From assembly GCA_029851415.1 (NCBI GenBank), contig CM056743.1, forward strand, positions 2,852,001 through 2,916,000: DNA of 64,000 nucleotides, in the 5' to 3' direction. Shown one piece after another: positions 36,901-48,900 of the stretch. The notes beneath the pieces are model-generated. The model saw only the letters and a list, made by a program, of their open reading frames with translations. It had not been told where the DNA came from and did not search any database. This DNA comes from Eretmocerus hayati (lineage: Eukaryota; Arthropoda; Insecta; Hymenoptera; Aphelinidae). Every line of letters starts with the position of its first letter. The stretch's first letter is position 1. Position numbers and translations under genes: made by a program.

Positions 36901-39900
36901 CCTAATGGTCTTCCACATCAGCTAGAAACCCATCTTTGCACCCCTTTGTCCGTGTTCGTGTGTGTGTGTGTGTTTCTTGTTTTATACCGGACACGCTTTC
37001 CCTTTTACTGGTCACCTTATCAACTTTTGGCTTTCTACAAGTTATCCAGAATACAATTTCTGAGAGCCCAGTGATTTGGCAGCTTTCGGCTCCCAGTCGA
37101 ATTTGATCCATGGGCTTTTTCAAGCAAAAGTGCTCGAATTTCGACTTTTAATACATGAATATCTTTTTCTCACACACTCTCACAACAAATTGAGTCACCT
37201 AAACTATGATTTTTTCTGCGAGATCTATCGATTGGTTAATACCAAAATTTCATTTAATCTCTATGTACCTCAAATTCCCTAAAAAAATCAAAATTTTCAC
37301 CAAAAAATCGATTTTGATCATCTTTAAAAGCTCTCCATCGAGATTCTGTCTCAACCAAACGATAGAAATCATCGAAAAAACCTCAGTCTAGATGGCCCAA
37401 ATCTCGTTTAAAAGCTTTCCCCAAACACTAACGCAAAAAATAGCGAAACATTTTTATGGATAAACAAAAACTCGATTTTGATCATCTTTAAACTCACTCC
37501 ATCGAAATTCTGTCTCAACCAAACGATAGAAATCATCGAAAAAACCTCAGTCTAGATGGCCCAAATCTCTCTCAAAAGCTTTCCCCAAACACTAACACAG
37601 AAAATAGCAAAACATTCTTATGGATATTCATTTTCCTCTCTTAGCTTACTCTGCGACATATTTATCTCAATTTGAGTGACCTACAGACATATTTTCCCTT
37701 GATTTTTAAGCTTTTGGTTGATACCAAATTTTTCGAAAATTCTCGAAACATTATTCGAATCGCAGATCTCGCCAAGAGAAAGCTTTCTGCTAATCTCTTT
37801 TAGCAGCGTATTTTTTGATTAACACGTGATTGCATGTCGTACAATCAAATTGATAAAGTTTGAATTGAAGAGTTGAATTAAACTGTCCACCATAGCAGCA
37901 GCTTTCCTCGTCACTTCATTGATAGACGCGTTATATTTTGTGTACATAGTACCTTTCATGGCATTAAGATTCTATGGATTCTGATTCAAAGTCATTTTGA
38001 ACGATATCAACCAAAATATCAGACAAGGAGAGAAAATAAGACTTGGTAGCGTTTTGGATCGGCATTGAATCGTTTGTTTACCTATCCTCTTTTTAGTTGG
38101 AATCTACCATAACGTATCGAACGATTGGCAACACAATCGTTCGATACATAATGTCCTAACGCCAAAAAAGAGTGGAAGATTATTGAAAATTTTCAACACT
38201 TCCGAAGCAGTCTTGGAACATGATATTAGTTCCATTAACTTTAATTGTTTTATGAACCGTGGATACCAATGAGAACTTTTCTAGGCAATCATACAGGAAA
38301 TACCAGTGCTGGAACTGTAACGCCTGTCATTAAAAGGAGAGGAAGGCCACCAAAAGCTCGCAATTCTTTGAATGAAAGTATGGCACTGAACATCAAACAG
38401 GAGGTTGCAGACCCACCAACAGATTTGATCGATCGCTCTATTACAATGGAAGAAGGTGAAAAGAAGAATTCATTTTGATGCATGATCTCGTTTCAATAGA
38501 CTTGAATTTACTCGGTTATCATCTTTTCCAAGTCACAGAATATGTTTTGGATTCTGAATCCGTTCATAGTAATGTATACTTTTTTGTCAAATGATGATCT
38601 TATTCACGACGGTTTTTTTAGGCGCTGACATGGAAATTGAACCTATAACTCATAAGGAAGTAGAAGAAAGTCCACCAATAGAAAATCTCAAGTCACTCCA
38701 TGCCGAATTGGAACCTTCGAGCGCCGAGCCCGACACAAGGTCGGATAAAGGTAAATTGCACTCTATGCGGCTGATTCGTAAGTCGAAGGATAATATTGAG
38801 AATTGGGGCTTAATCATATTTTGACCTTGATTTTCAGTGGGCTCCCTTGAATTCGAAAGCAAACCGATAACCTCTCCTACTCCAAGAGCAGAAAAACCGC
38901 CAAAAAAGTTACACTGGAAAACATTAGAAAAAATGAGAAAATCTATGGGTGGTGCGCCAAACGATATCGCAGAAGAACGAATACCAAGTGTTGTGCCTTC
39001 TGAAGACAACAATCTTTCTACTTCGCAAACCGAGGCTGAGGATGTATCTTCCACCAAAGTCAAAAGCGAGCCAACTACCTCCTCTAGCGAAAACCTAGGA
39101 AAACGTCCAAAAAAACCACATTGGAAGACGTTGGAAAAGAGGAGAAAATCTTTGGGTGGTGCCCCGAACACTTTGCCAGAGGAAAACATCCCGAATTCCC
39201 CGGCATCTGAAGGAAACAGTCTTCCCATTAGTCAAACCGATGGTGAGAAAGTTGAATCTATAAAAATCACAACCGAGCCAAGTACTCCCCGCAGCGAGAA
39301 CCCGGAAGAACGTCCAAAAAAACTACACTGGAAGACTCTGCAAAAGATGAGAAAGTCTTCGAGTGTCGAATCGAATAATTTGACAGAAAAACCCATCCCG
39401 ATTTTGCCGGACTCTGAAGAAAAAAATCCTCCCATTCGACAAATTGACGATGAGAAACTTGACTCCTCCAAAATCACAAGCGAGCCAGCTACCCCTTGTA
39501 GTGAAGAACCGGAAGATCGTCCCAAAAAACTACATTGGAAAACGTTAGAAAAGATGAGAAAATCTTCGGGTGGTGTGTCGGATAATTCGTTAAAGGAACA
39601 AGTACCGAGTCTGGTACTCTCTGAAGACAACAACCTTTCTGTTCCGCAAAATGAGGGCGAGAATGTATCTTCCCTACAAGTCACAACCGAGCTAACTACC
39701 TCCTTGAGTGAAAATCTGGAAGAACGTCCAAAAGAATTACATTGGAAAACGTTTGAAAAGATGAAAAAATCTCTGGGTAGTGCCCCGAACAACTTGTCAG
39801 AAGAGGATACCTCGACTCCCCCGGCCTCTGAGGAAAACAGCCTTCCCATTCTACAAACCGATGGTGAGAAAGTTGAATCTCCCGAGGTGAAAAGCGAGCC

Positions 39901-42900
39901 AAGTACCGTTTCTTGTGATGACCCAGAGGAACGTCCAAAAAAGCTTCACTGGAAAACGTTGGAGAAAATGAGAAGATCTTTGGGTAGTGCCCCGAGCAAC
40001 TTGCCCAAGGAACACATCCAGACTTCCTCGGCCTCTGAAGAGAAAAGTCTTCACATTCGACAAACCCATGATGAGAAAGTTGAATCCACCACAATCAAAA
40101 TCGAGGCAAGTACCCCTTGTAGTGGAAACCAGGAAGAACGTTCAAAAAAGCTACACTGGAAGACGCTGCAAAAAATGAAAAAATCTTCGAGCGGCGAGTC
40201 GAATAATTTGTCAAGAGAACCCATTCAGAGTTTGCCAGTTTCTGAAGAGAACAATCTTTCCGTTCAACGAACCGAGGATGAGAAACTTGATTCCTCCCAA
40301 ATTGCGAACGAGCCAAGTACCCCCTGTAGTGATACACCTGAAGCACGCCCCAAAAAGCTCCACTGGAAAACGTTGGAGAAAATGAGAAAATCTCTGGGTG
40401 GTGCTGCAGATAGTTTAACAGAAGAAGAGATACTGAGTTTGGTGGCATCTAAAGAATGTAATTCTTCCATTTCACAAACCGACGGTAAGACACCCGATCA
40501 TTCTCCAAAAATTGTTCTTTGATCTCGTCTTTACTTGAAAACTTGAGTTCCTTACTGCGAAAAAGTCACCAACGCTCGTTAAAAGACTCGGTATTTGATA
40601 TATTATTTTCCATTTCCGTGATGCATGTATAACGCCTTAACCGTAGCTGAACTGCAAGTTTTCGATTTGTTGTCATCAATTTGAGAATGCTACTTCTTTC
40701 TTCTTTAAATTGGGCCAATGAATGTTCCAGAAGCTGAGTTGCCTCCAAAGAAGAGGGGAAGAAAACCGAAAGTTCCCGTCTCTTTGGATGAGAGTGTAAA
40801 TACTTCTACCAAACAAGACTCTGCATCTTCAGGTACACACTTGATATCGAGAATTTTATAATGAAATTTATCTTACTTTACGTACGCGGAAAGAACCAAC
40901 TATTTACCCACTGGTTTGAAGAAGAGTTGATCCCTTTAACCAGGGACTATAACGCGCATTTGACTAATGCTCTGCATCGCTGAGAGTGACATGTGATTCC
41001 TTTTTATGAGATGAGAAGTTCGATGGGTAATTGGAAGTAATAACAAGGATGTCCCATTTTCATGTCTTTATTACTCTCTGTCGCACCTTGAACACTAATA
41101 CTCACTTGAAAGGTATTCGTCCTCTTCTACTCCCTGCTTGCTCAACCATTTATCATTTCATTTTCTTTAATGCTTTAGACAAAAGGGATTTGTAAGCCCT
41201 TCGTTCAGTAGCTCTAAAACAGTGTTCTTATCCAAAAGTCACCCATACATCGTCAGGCGCATAGTGTACTTGGAATTAACATTTGATGGTAACTCATATT
41301 CCTTCCACATTTTTGTCAATCCCGCATTGACGACCGTACCTCGTCGAAGTTTTTGTAGTCCACCAGAAACAATCAAAGAAAAATCGCCTAAGATTCCCCA
41401 GTTTGAAAGAGTGATGCTTTCTATTCAACAGGACGAGTCGTTTTCGTTTCTATTCACTCAAATAAAGATGCTACAACCAACCAGAAAGATTGAAGTAAAT
41501 TTTCTTTATAGCGAGTCTAATATATAAGTTTGAGCCATTGGCGTTAGATAAATAATTAGGAAAACACAGTACCGACAACGTAAATGTGTGCAATTATTTA
41601 CGGAAACGCACGTTTTTGGTTTCAAGGTGATGCAGTAATATTGCATGCTGTCCCTCCGCAAAAAAGAAGAGGGAGACAACCAAAACATCAAACCTCAACT
41701 GAAGTTGAGTTCGATTCTGAAAACAGAGATCGAAATTCATTACAAATGGAAATCGTTGGTAGTCGGCGGGGCCAGTCTTCAAAAGATTTAGGTGACACTC
41801 GATTGAGAGTTTTACTTTCCCTAACATATTTATTGAGTAGCTTAAAAAATATTATAATTTTTCAGTCCCAGGAAAAGAGAGTTTACTCAGAAATCCTCGA
41901 AGACCTGTGGTTAATGCAGGGCGATCTGGAGGAAAACTTCGCGAAACCGGACAAGGTAAGACCAGTACCACAACTTTATCCTGAATTGGCGAGCTGCGAG
42001 CCTTGATTTAGAAGAATAACAATTACTACCTAACTTAACGATTCGTTTTTTTAGCTACTAAAGACCTCAATTCCCTCTCAGCGGCTCAAACTATTGACAA
42101 TCCAAAGAAGAGAAAAAGAGGTAGAGCAGCAAAAGTTGACATGTCTCAAAACGAAAGCACCGAGGAAGAACTCGATAACGTAATCCCGTCATCGAAGAGA
42201 TCAAGAAAAGGTAACTTTAATTCGAATCGTATCAACTGCAATATTTCTATTGTTATAAACGTTAACAATCCCGATCTCAGAATCCCCATCAATGTAACCA
42301 GATCGTAAATTGAAAGAAAGATTTAATAAGTTATTCGAGAAATCGATAACCTAAGATTTGCCATGAAGTAAACTAATTCTTCGTGTAATTTTTCCACAAT
42401 AGATGTAGACACAATTGCTGTAAAGAGTCCGCTAAAGAAGAGAATGGGAAGACCTCCGAAGTCAGAAGCCAAAACAGGTAAGAATTAACTATAATATTGG
42501 AGCGGACTTGCATGAACATTTCTGGATCTTGATGAGGAATTCAATTGCTATTCGTCAATTACATTGATCCGCTAAATATTAAGTAACTTTCACGCCTTCT
42601 TAATGAATTACAAAATCTATTCAATTGTCAAATCAGAACTAGAGTAATACAGTGATGGTTCGTCAATAAGTTTCAATATTTTCAACAAGATGAACGAATT
42701 AGCGCGGCCCTCATGTAGAAAAAGGAAAATTGCGTAGCCATTTTTTCAATTTTTTATTATATTGAATTCAGGTACGACACCAGGTATCAGAAAAAATGTA
42801 AAGCAAGTGGACAGTGATCAAAAAGTAAAGCGGAGAGGAAGGCCGCCTAAGCAAGACATGAACAAATCTAGTGATGAAAGCAATTCCAATGGTATCTTTC

Positions 42901-45900
42901 GCAAGCTTTCTCGTTGATATGTAGGGATAGATTTTGATGATTTGATACATTACTTTTTATACGATAAATATTATTTTATTTTAATGTCAAAAACTTTGAG
43001 TATTCGCAAATTTTTGTTTTTTTAGTTGTCAATAAATAAATACTAATGATCAGTACTCGGAGTTTCAATTTTCATCACACAATCCACATTTCAATCTATC
43101 ATGATTTTGCCTCTTTTTCAATGTGTAATCATGCATGCTTAAGTCACTCCCTATCTTTCAATTTTTGAAATTTGGACTATTTTTGAGCTTCAGACAAAAG
43201 TTGCAATATACGATTGTAAAACCGGAATTTTTCCTCGAGAGTAGTTGAAACGTAATACGTGAGGTATTGCAATACCGATCTCGTGTTTTTACTCCCTGAA
43301 AATTTCCTACCACTTCGTTTTACAAAACGTAGGTCCATGTTTTTTATTTCCATCAAAAATGATGTACAGATGAGAAGTCGAAAGAATTGCATCTACAATT
43401 GAATATTCGAATTCAAAAGAGTAAATAGTTCTATAGAGTATCAAGATGGTGTGAATAGTTTCACGTTACACGCCTTATGAAATTTTATCAAGCAGTGTCT
43501 TTGTTCTTCTCAATCAGATCGACCTATGAAGCAGCTTATCAATTCTTCCTTTCACGACAACGAGACAACTGCGGAACGAGAATCGGATGATGAAATTGAG
43601 AGTGACGAACTTGATGAACAAAATCAGATGACTAAATCGAAATTTAAATATGCTGGTAGAAGAGTTGGTCAAAGAAGGAAAAAAGGGCGACCACGGACTG
43701 GTGAGAGTATAAAGAAGCGAGAAATTGAGTATCAACCTCATCATTCATTCCGATTGAAGACACCTGATAGACATAAGAGAACAAAAATTGACACACCAAA
43801 AACACCAGATAAAACACCAGATGTAAGCTTATAATTATTAATCTCTCAGACTCAATTATTTTTTCTTATTTATCTACTGTTCTCCTCCAATATTTGCGTT
43901 AGACAAGTCCAAAAGTCACTTGTGGCAAGTGCAATTCAGAGATGACAAGGAAGCAGTGGAAATTTCATAATGTAAAACAGCATAATGATCTCGGTTGGAT
44001 AGAAGGAACAGAAAAACCTGTGAGTTTCATATTTGTTGCAATGATTTCTTTTTGTTGCTAAATTTCACATGAGTTTGTGTTGAACAGGATTATGAAAACG
44101 ATGAAAAATTGCTTAAACGAGTTTTATTTGAATCGATAAAAAAGAGAAACGGAACGTTGATCTGTGAGATATGTAATGAAATGAAAAAGAGCGTCTTGGG
44201 TTACTTATCTCATGTAACATTTTGCGGAAAAACTCAAGAGGTATGCTTGACCAACACCTTGTTACAATAAAGCTCAGCCGCGTGGCTACAACTTGAATGT
44301 CTTTTTAAGGAAATTGATGCTCTGATGGTCACATGTCCTGAATGCCAAGCTGTCGTGAGACCTTCATCATTTGAACATCATGAAAGAGTGCATAGACAAG
44401 CCAAACGAGAGGAAGAATTGAGGAAAGTAGAGCAAAAAGTAGAAGAGGGCAAAGAGAACGAATTATCGGAGACTCCCACCCTCAAATCCAAAAGGAGAGC
44501 AGCTCAAAAGTAAGATGAATCGTTATGAGATTGGTATCACGCAATGAATAGAAAGTTATCGTGGATACTAATCAAATGGAAATAATGTATAGCCTTCCAA
44601 GAGAAATAGACCAATCTTTTCGTCTTCCATTTACAAACAATTTAGCCCTTTCATCGATTGTCAGTGAACATGGAAAATTTCTAAAATCACGTCTAAAGTA
44701 ATCATCAACTCAAAATTTCATTGCATTTTTGAATAATAGTTTAATCAATTCCGAACTTATAGAGCTGTGACCAAAATATCAGAGTTTACTGCCCACGATA
44801 AAGATATTGACGATAAAGGAGGAAACCATCCCGACGAAAAATCGGAATTGATTGTAAGATAGTTATATTCTTTATGATAGACGCTGTGATGCATTTGAGC
44901 AGCTTTGAACTGACTACTTTTGTTTGTCTTTTGAAGAAAAACTTCGTAGATAGGCCTCATTTGAAAAAGAGACTTCCTAGCAACTTGATCAACAAATGGA
45001 AAAGGGACTTGGACAAAGGAGTTCAGGCAAACTGTAGGCAGCCGGGATGCCAGTTTGTCACAAAGTCTTTCGATGAAATGAAGCAACATTATTCTACATG
45101 CAACTTTAAACCTCGTGAGGTAATTTTGATTCAAAACAATATCAGTTCAAACGCTATAATTAAAGATAAAACTTTTGATCAAACTGTTTCAGAGTTACAT
45201 GTGTAAAATATGCAGATTTGAATCTTTATCCAAAGATGAGATACTTGATCATGCAGTCAAAAGTCACGCAAATGAATGCAATGTAGGTAATCCTTCGTCC
45301 GCCGACGATACTGACTCTGATTTAGGTGAAGATGATCAGTTGGATGTAAACAGGAGAACAATAAGATTTAGAGCTCCAAAACCGATTGATAAATTGGACC
45401 CATGTGAGTCCACGATTTATTTCACGTTTACGCGAAAATGCCATGTTACACCTAAAAAACTTTCAATCAATTTTCAGCAATGAAAATGTTTGCATTCATC
45501 AACAAGGATGAGAATTACCTCAATGCACCCCACAAAACATTCCTTCCAACATTCCAATGGACTCTAGAATTGTACGTATTACTTATAGTTGTGATCAATT
45601 ATTCGTTGTTGTATCACCCTAATTTTCAGAACCAGCTTGGCGTTTTAGTTTAAAATCCAGTGATGACACGTATTTTCAAAAGGAGATTCCGCTAACTTCA
45701 ATTCATTTCTAAGCCTTTCGGCACCTTTTAATGTTTTGAATGAAATTGGATATAATACCGCCAATCTCAAAAACATTTTTATTTCTGATGTTCGAAATTT
45801 AAATTCCGAAAATGGAATGAATTCATCTCTACATTGATTTTAGTATACATATGCTTTTTGAAACGTGGCAAAGATTGGTTTTTGTCTAATCAATTCAAGT

Positions 45901-48900
45901 GTGAATATTTTTCACTGTGTTCATTAAAAATTATCGAGATGTACACTATTTCTCATGAAAACTACTTGGCAATAAAGCAAGAATTGAGAGACGATTAAAA
46001 ATTACAGCGAACGAGAAAACTTCAAGTTTAATTTATTCGAAAAATACGAGCCGAATGATTTTAGACGATTAGAAGATGAGGAAATTGATGATTATCTGCC
46101 AGAACTTGATCATTCGATGCTCGTGAACTGTAAAAGAGTCGGAAAATCCAAGGAACGTCAATGGCAAAGCTGGAAGAGATTCGAAGGAGAATGCATGGAG
46201 GGTAAGAACTGTTCCTAGTTATCTATACATTTTTGTCATTCAAACATATTGGAGACGCCTGAACTGTCGAAACAATGCGATACCAGGATACCACTGCTCT
46301 CCGCTACTCAATCCCGGAAATATTCCTATTAAGAGCCTCTGTTTTTTTTAATCTTTTAAAGAGATGTGTCTAAATGACCCATCAGCGCACACATAATCCT
46401 GAAATATGAGATTGACTTTCACGCAACTTAAATATTATTGTAGATATTCCAACATTCTTTGTTGGAGGTCCCGTGTGGGCTATAGCATGGTTGCCGATTC
46501 CAACAATTTTGGGAAAGTCTCAAAACATATCGCAATATATTGCTCTCAGTACTCACAGAACTATGGATGCGGAATATTCAATCGAAGGATCGCATCCTGG
46601 GAAAAACATGATACAAATCTGGAATTTGGGCGAACTCGATCACAGAACGTAAGAATATTTTTTTGTTCTATCGATAGATCACTCATTTCACCTAATTTTT
46701 ACGCTTCTCAATTACGGATTGATGCGTAGACTCAACACTCCTCAAGCACCAAAGATAGAGTATTCAATAATCCACGAAGGTGGTACGATTTGGCACTTGG
46801 AATGGTGCCCATCTGGCTGTTATCAAGATCATAACATGCCCGATGATACCAAAGAAAGTGATTCTACAGATCGAATGGGATTGCTCGCTGCTGCTTGTTC
46901 TGATGGATGTGTTCGAGTTTACTCGCTAGTCTTCGCCAAAGATCTTCCAATCTCGAAACGAAAATCAAAGTAAGCATGGGGATGTCTTCTAGTACACTTG
47001 TAGAATCATATTCTCTTGGATGGTATACATTTCATCGATGTCTCTGGTGTTTCTTTTGTAATTCAAGGCAAAAATAGATTGTCAAGCTATGTTATCTTCA
47101 CTTGTCATGCATTGTGAAATTTTATCGTATAAATTATTATATAAATCTGCAGATACCCTGTGTATGATACAAAACCTGTGGTCACGCTAGTCCTGGATCA
47201 AATGAAATACGAAAAAAAAGCACAAAGCTGGCAAGTTACCAAACTGTCATGGTCAAGGGAAAGTGGCCACAAGTGAGTTTCCATCTTCAAAAATTGATTG
47301 ACTTTCAGAGCTCCTTGGAATTTGATGAAATTTCTTTTCTCAGTGTTATCGCCGCCGGATTTTCCAACGGATACGTTGCTCTGTGGGATCTGGCGTCTGA
47401 ATCTCCTTTATTTAAGTTTGTCAAAAATGAAGGTGTATTCTTGATCCCCGTAAAACAATTTCATCCTCATTTTAGTCCCGTAACGAGTAAGTTTAGTTTT
47501 ATTTACTGTAAGGACTTTCGTTTTCATATCGAGGCTTTGGTAATAATATCCCGCTCGATTTTTAGTGGTGCATCTAATTCCACAAGAGAAAGGAAGATTC
47601 CTCGCAACTGCCAGCCTTGATAGGTATTACAAACTTTGGGATCTAGAATGTCTCATCAGTCCAGTTGATTCTTTCCAACGAGGTTTTTGTACGGATGGAA
47701 CATGGATGAATCACTGGGGTTGTGCGCTTTTGGCTTACGACGATGCACTAAGGTAATTGAAATACCAAAAATTTCTTTTTTTCCGGCTGGATTATGATGC
47801 GAAATTGCATCATGAAAAGTAGAAATTTTTTTCTCTCTATTAGTTCAAGACTTTCATTATGTTCATCATTTACAGCATGCTTCGAAATTATTCTATTGTC
47901 GTGGCAACTCGAGCATACACTTACAGGAGTTACAACGTTTTTCCTGCAGGCTCTACTTGTTACGTGAGTATCAGGTCTAATCTTTATGAATCAACTGCCA
48001 TCGTTACCAATCACCATTGACCAATAATCCTCTTACAGACCGTTTCTGGATCAGATTTTGGCAATAGCGTCGCAAGTGGTACCCTCGCGGGCGAGGTTCT
48101 AGTGATGTTTCCACCTCCGTTGATATACCTCAAGGAGATGGATAGGATAATGCCACGAAAACGTGAAATTTGCGTAAGTAAATTTTGCATACATCAGTCG
48201 TGTCTCTTCTCTAAAATTTGAAGTTAATGAATGGTCATTCTTCAGAGGGTGTCCTTCATCAAAACCGTCAAGCTTGATAGAGTGAGTTTGGAAAATGGAA
48301 GTCCATCGCCTAAAAAGAAACCACCAAAGAAAAACGATGTATACGATTACAAGGAATCAACCTACGAAGATTCAAAAGATCATTATGGATTGGAGCTGTG
48401 CGTGGATATGAGTGTGAGTAAGATTAATAATTTATCAAGATTTTTTTAATGAATTCTCCGACCGCACCCCTCTAGCTGAAGGGCATGGTTTCTGATTTCA
48501 TAAGTTTTGATATTTTATTATCAAATTTTTGATTCTTATCCAGAAGATTCTCAATCACCATAGATTGATAGGTTCTTCTGTATCGTCTATGAATGAGGAC
48601 TTTTCAAGTCTCATGCCACTGAGAAGTTTTCGAACCTCCAGGACGTTTCCTAATCCAGAGTAGCTCCCGTAATTGATTTTCAGTTTTCTCAATCTTTCAT
48701 TCAGGAAAAAAAAAGAAATACCTGAGTGAGTACATTATTAAGAACAATATCGACAAAGGTGGGTCGCTGTTGAGTATAAATCGACCAACCAAATGGACAC
48801 TTACCAAAATAAGACGCGCATCATGGGTATTTATTTTCTTGATTCAGATCAAGGTAAAATGCAGCATAAAAAACATTTCATGCGATCGTACTTACGTCCA

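Larger units (their letters stand above)
35207..38284 (+). other. Intron 8 of the GTF3C2-like gene, with inserted repeats
   Basis: A 3.1-kb intron, much larger than its neighbours (100-300 bases). It holds a pogo/Tigger-like element (35624-36440) and a tandem duplication (37305-37625). No missed exon with an in-frame AT-hook was found. Confidence 0.75.
33621..43822 (+). other. AT-hook array spread over phase 1-1 exons
   Basis: AT-hook cores (basic residues around G-R-P, binding the minor groove of AT-rich DNA) occur in exon 4 (KKKGRPPK), 5 (KKRRGRPPR), 6 (twice: KKRGRKPK and KRRGRPPK), 7 (KKRRGRPPR), 9 (KRRGRPPK), 12 (KKRGRKPK), 13 (KRRGRQPK), 16 (KKRMGRPPK), 17 (KRRGRPPK) and 18 (RKKGRPRTG). 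Degenerate forms are in exon 8 (KRKRGRQSG) and 15 (KRKRGRAAK). Exons 2-17 all start and end in phase 1, so any can be duplicated or skipped without a frameshift. Confidence 0.85.

Noticed and set aside
38650..40470. Series of long minus-strand frames opposite exon 11 (up to 205 codons)
   Set aside because: They are antisense shadows kept open by the indel-free 207-bp repeat; each covers the same repeated sequence and has no splice or family support.
41338..41412. Possible extra AT-hook-gene exon after a TTTTTGTAG acceptor
   Set aside because: The frame from exon 12 stops within 20 codons, before any donor, and no GRP core is present.
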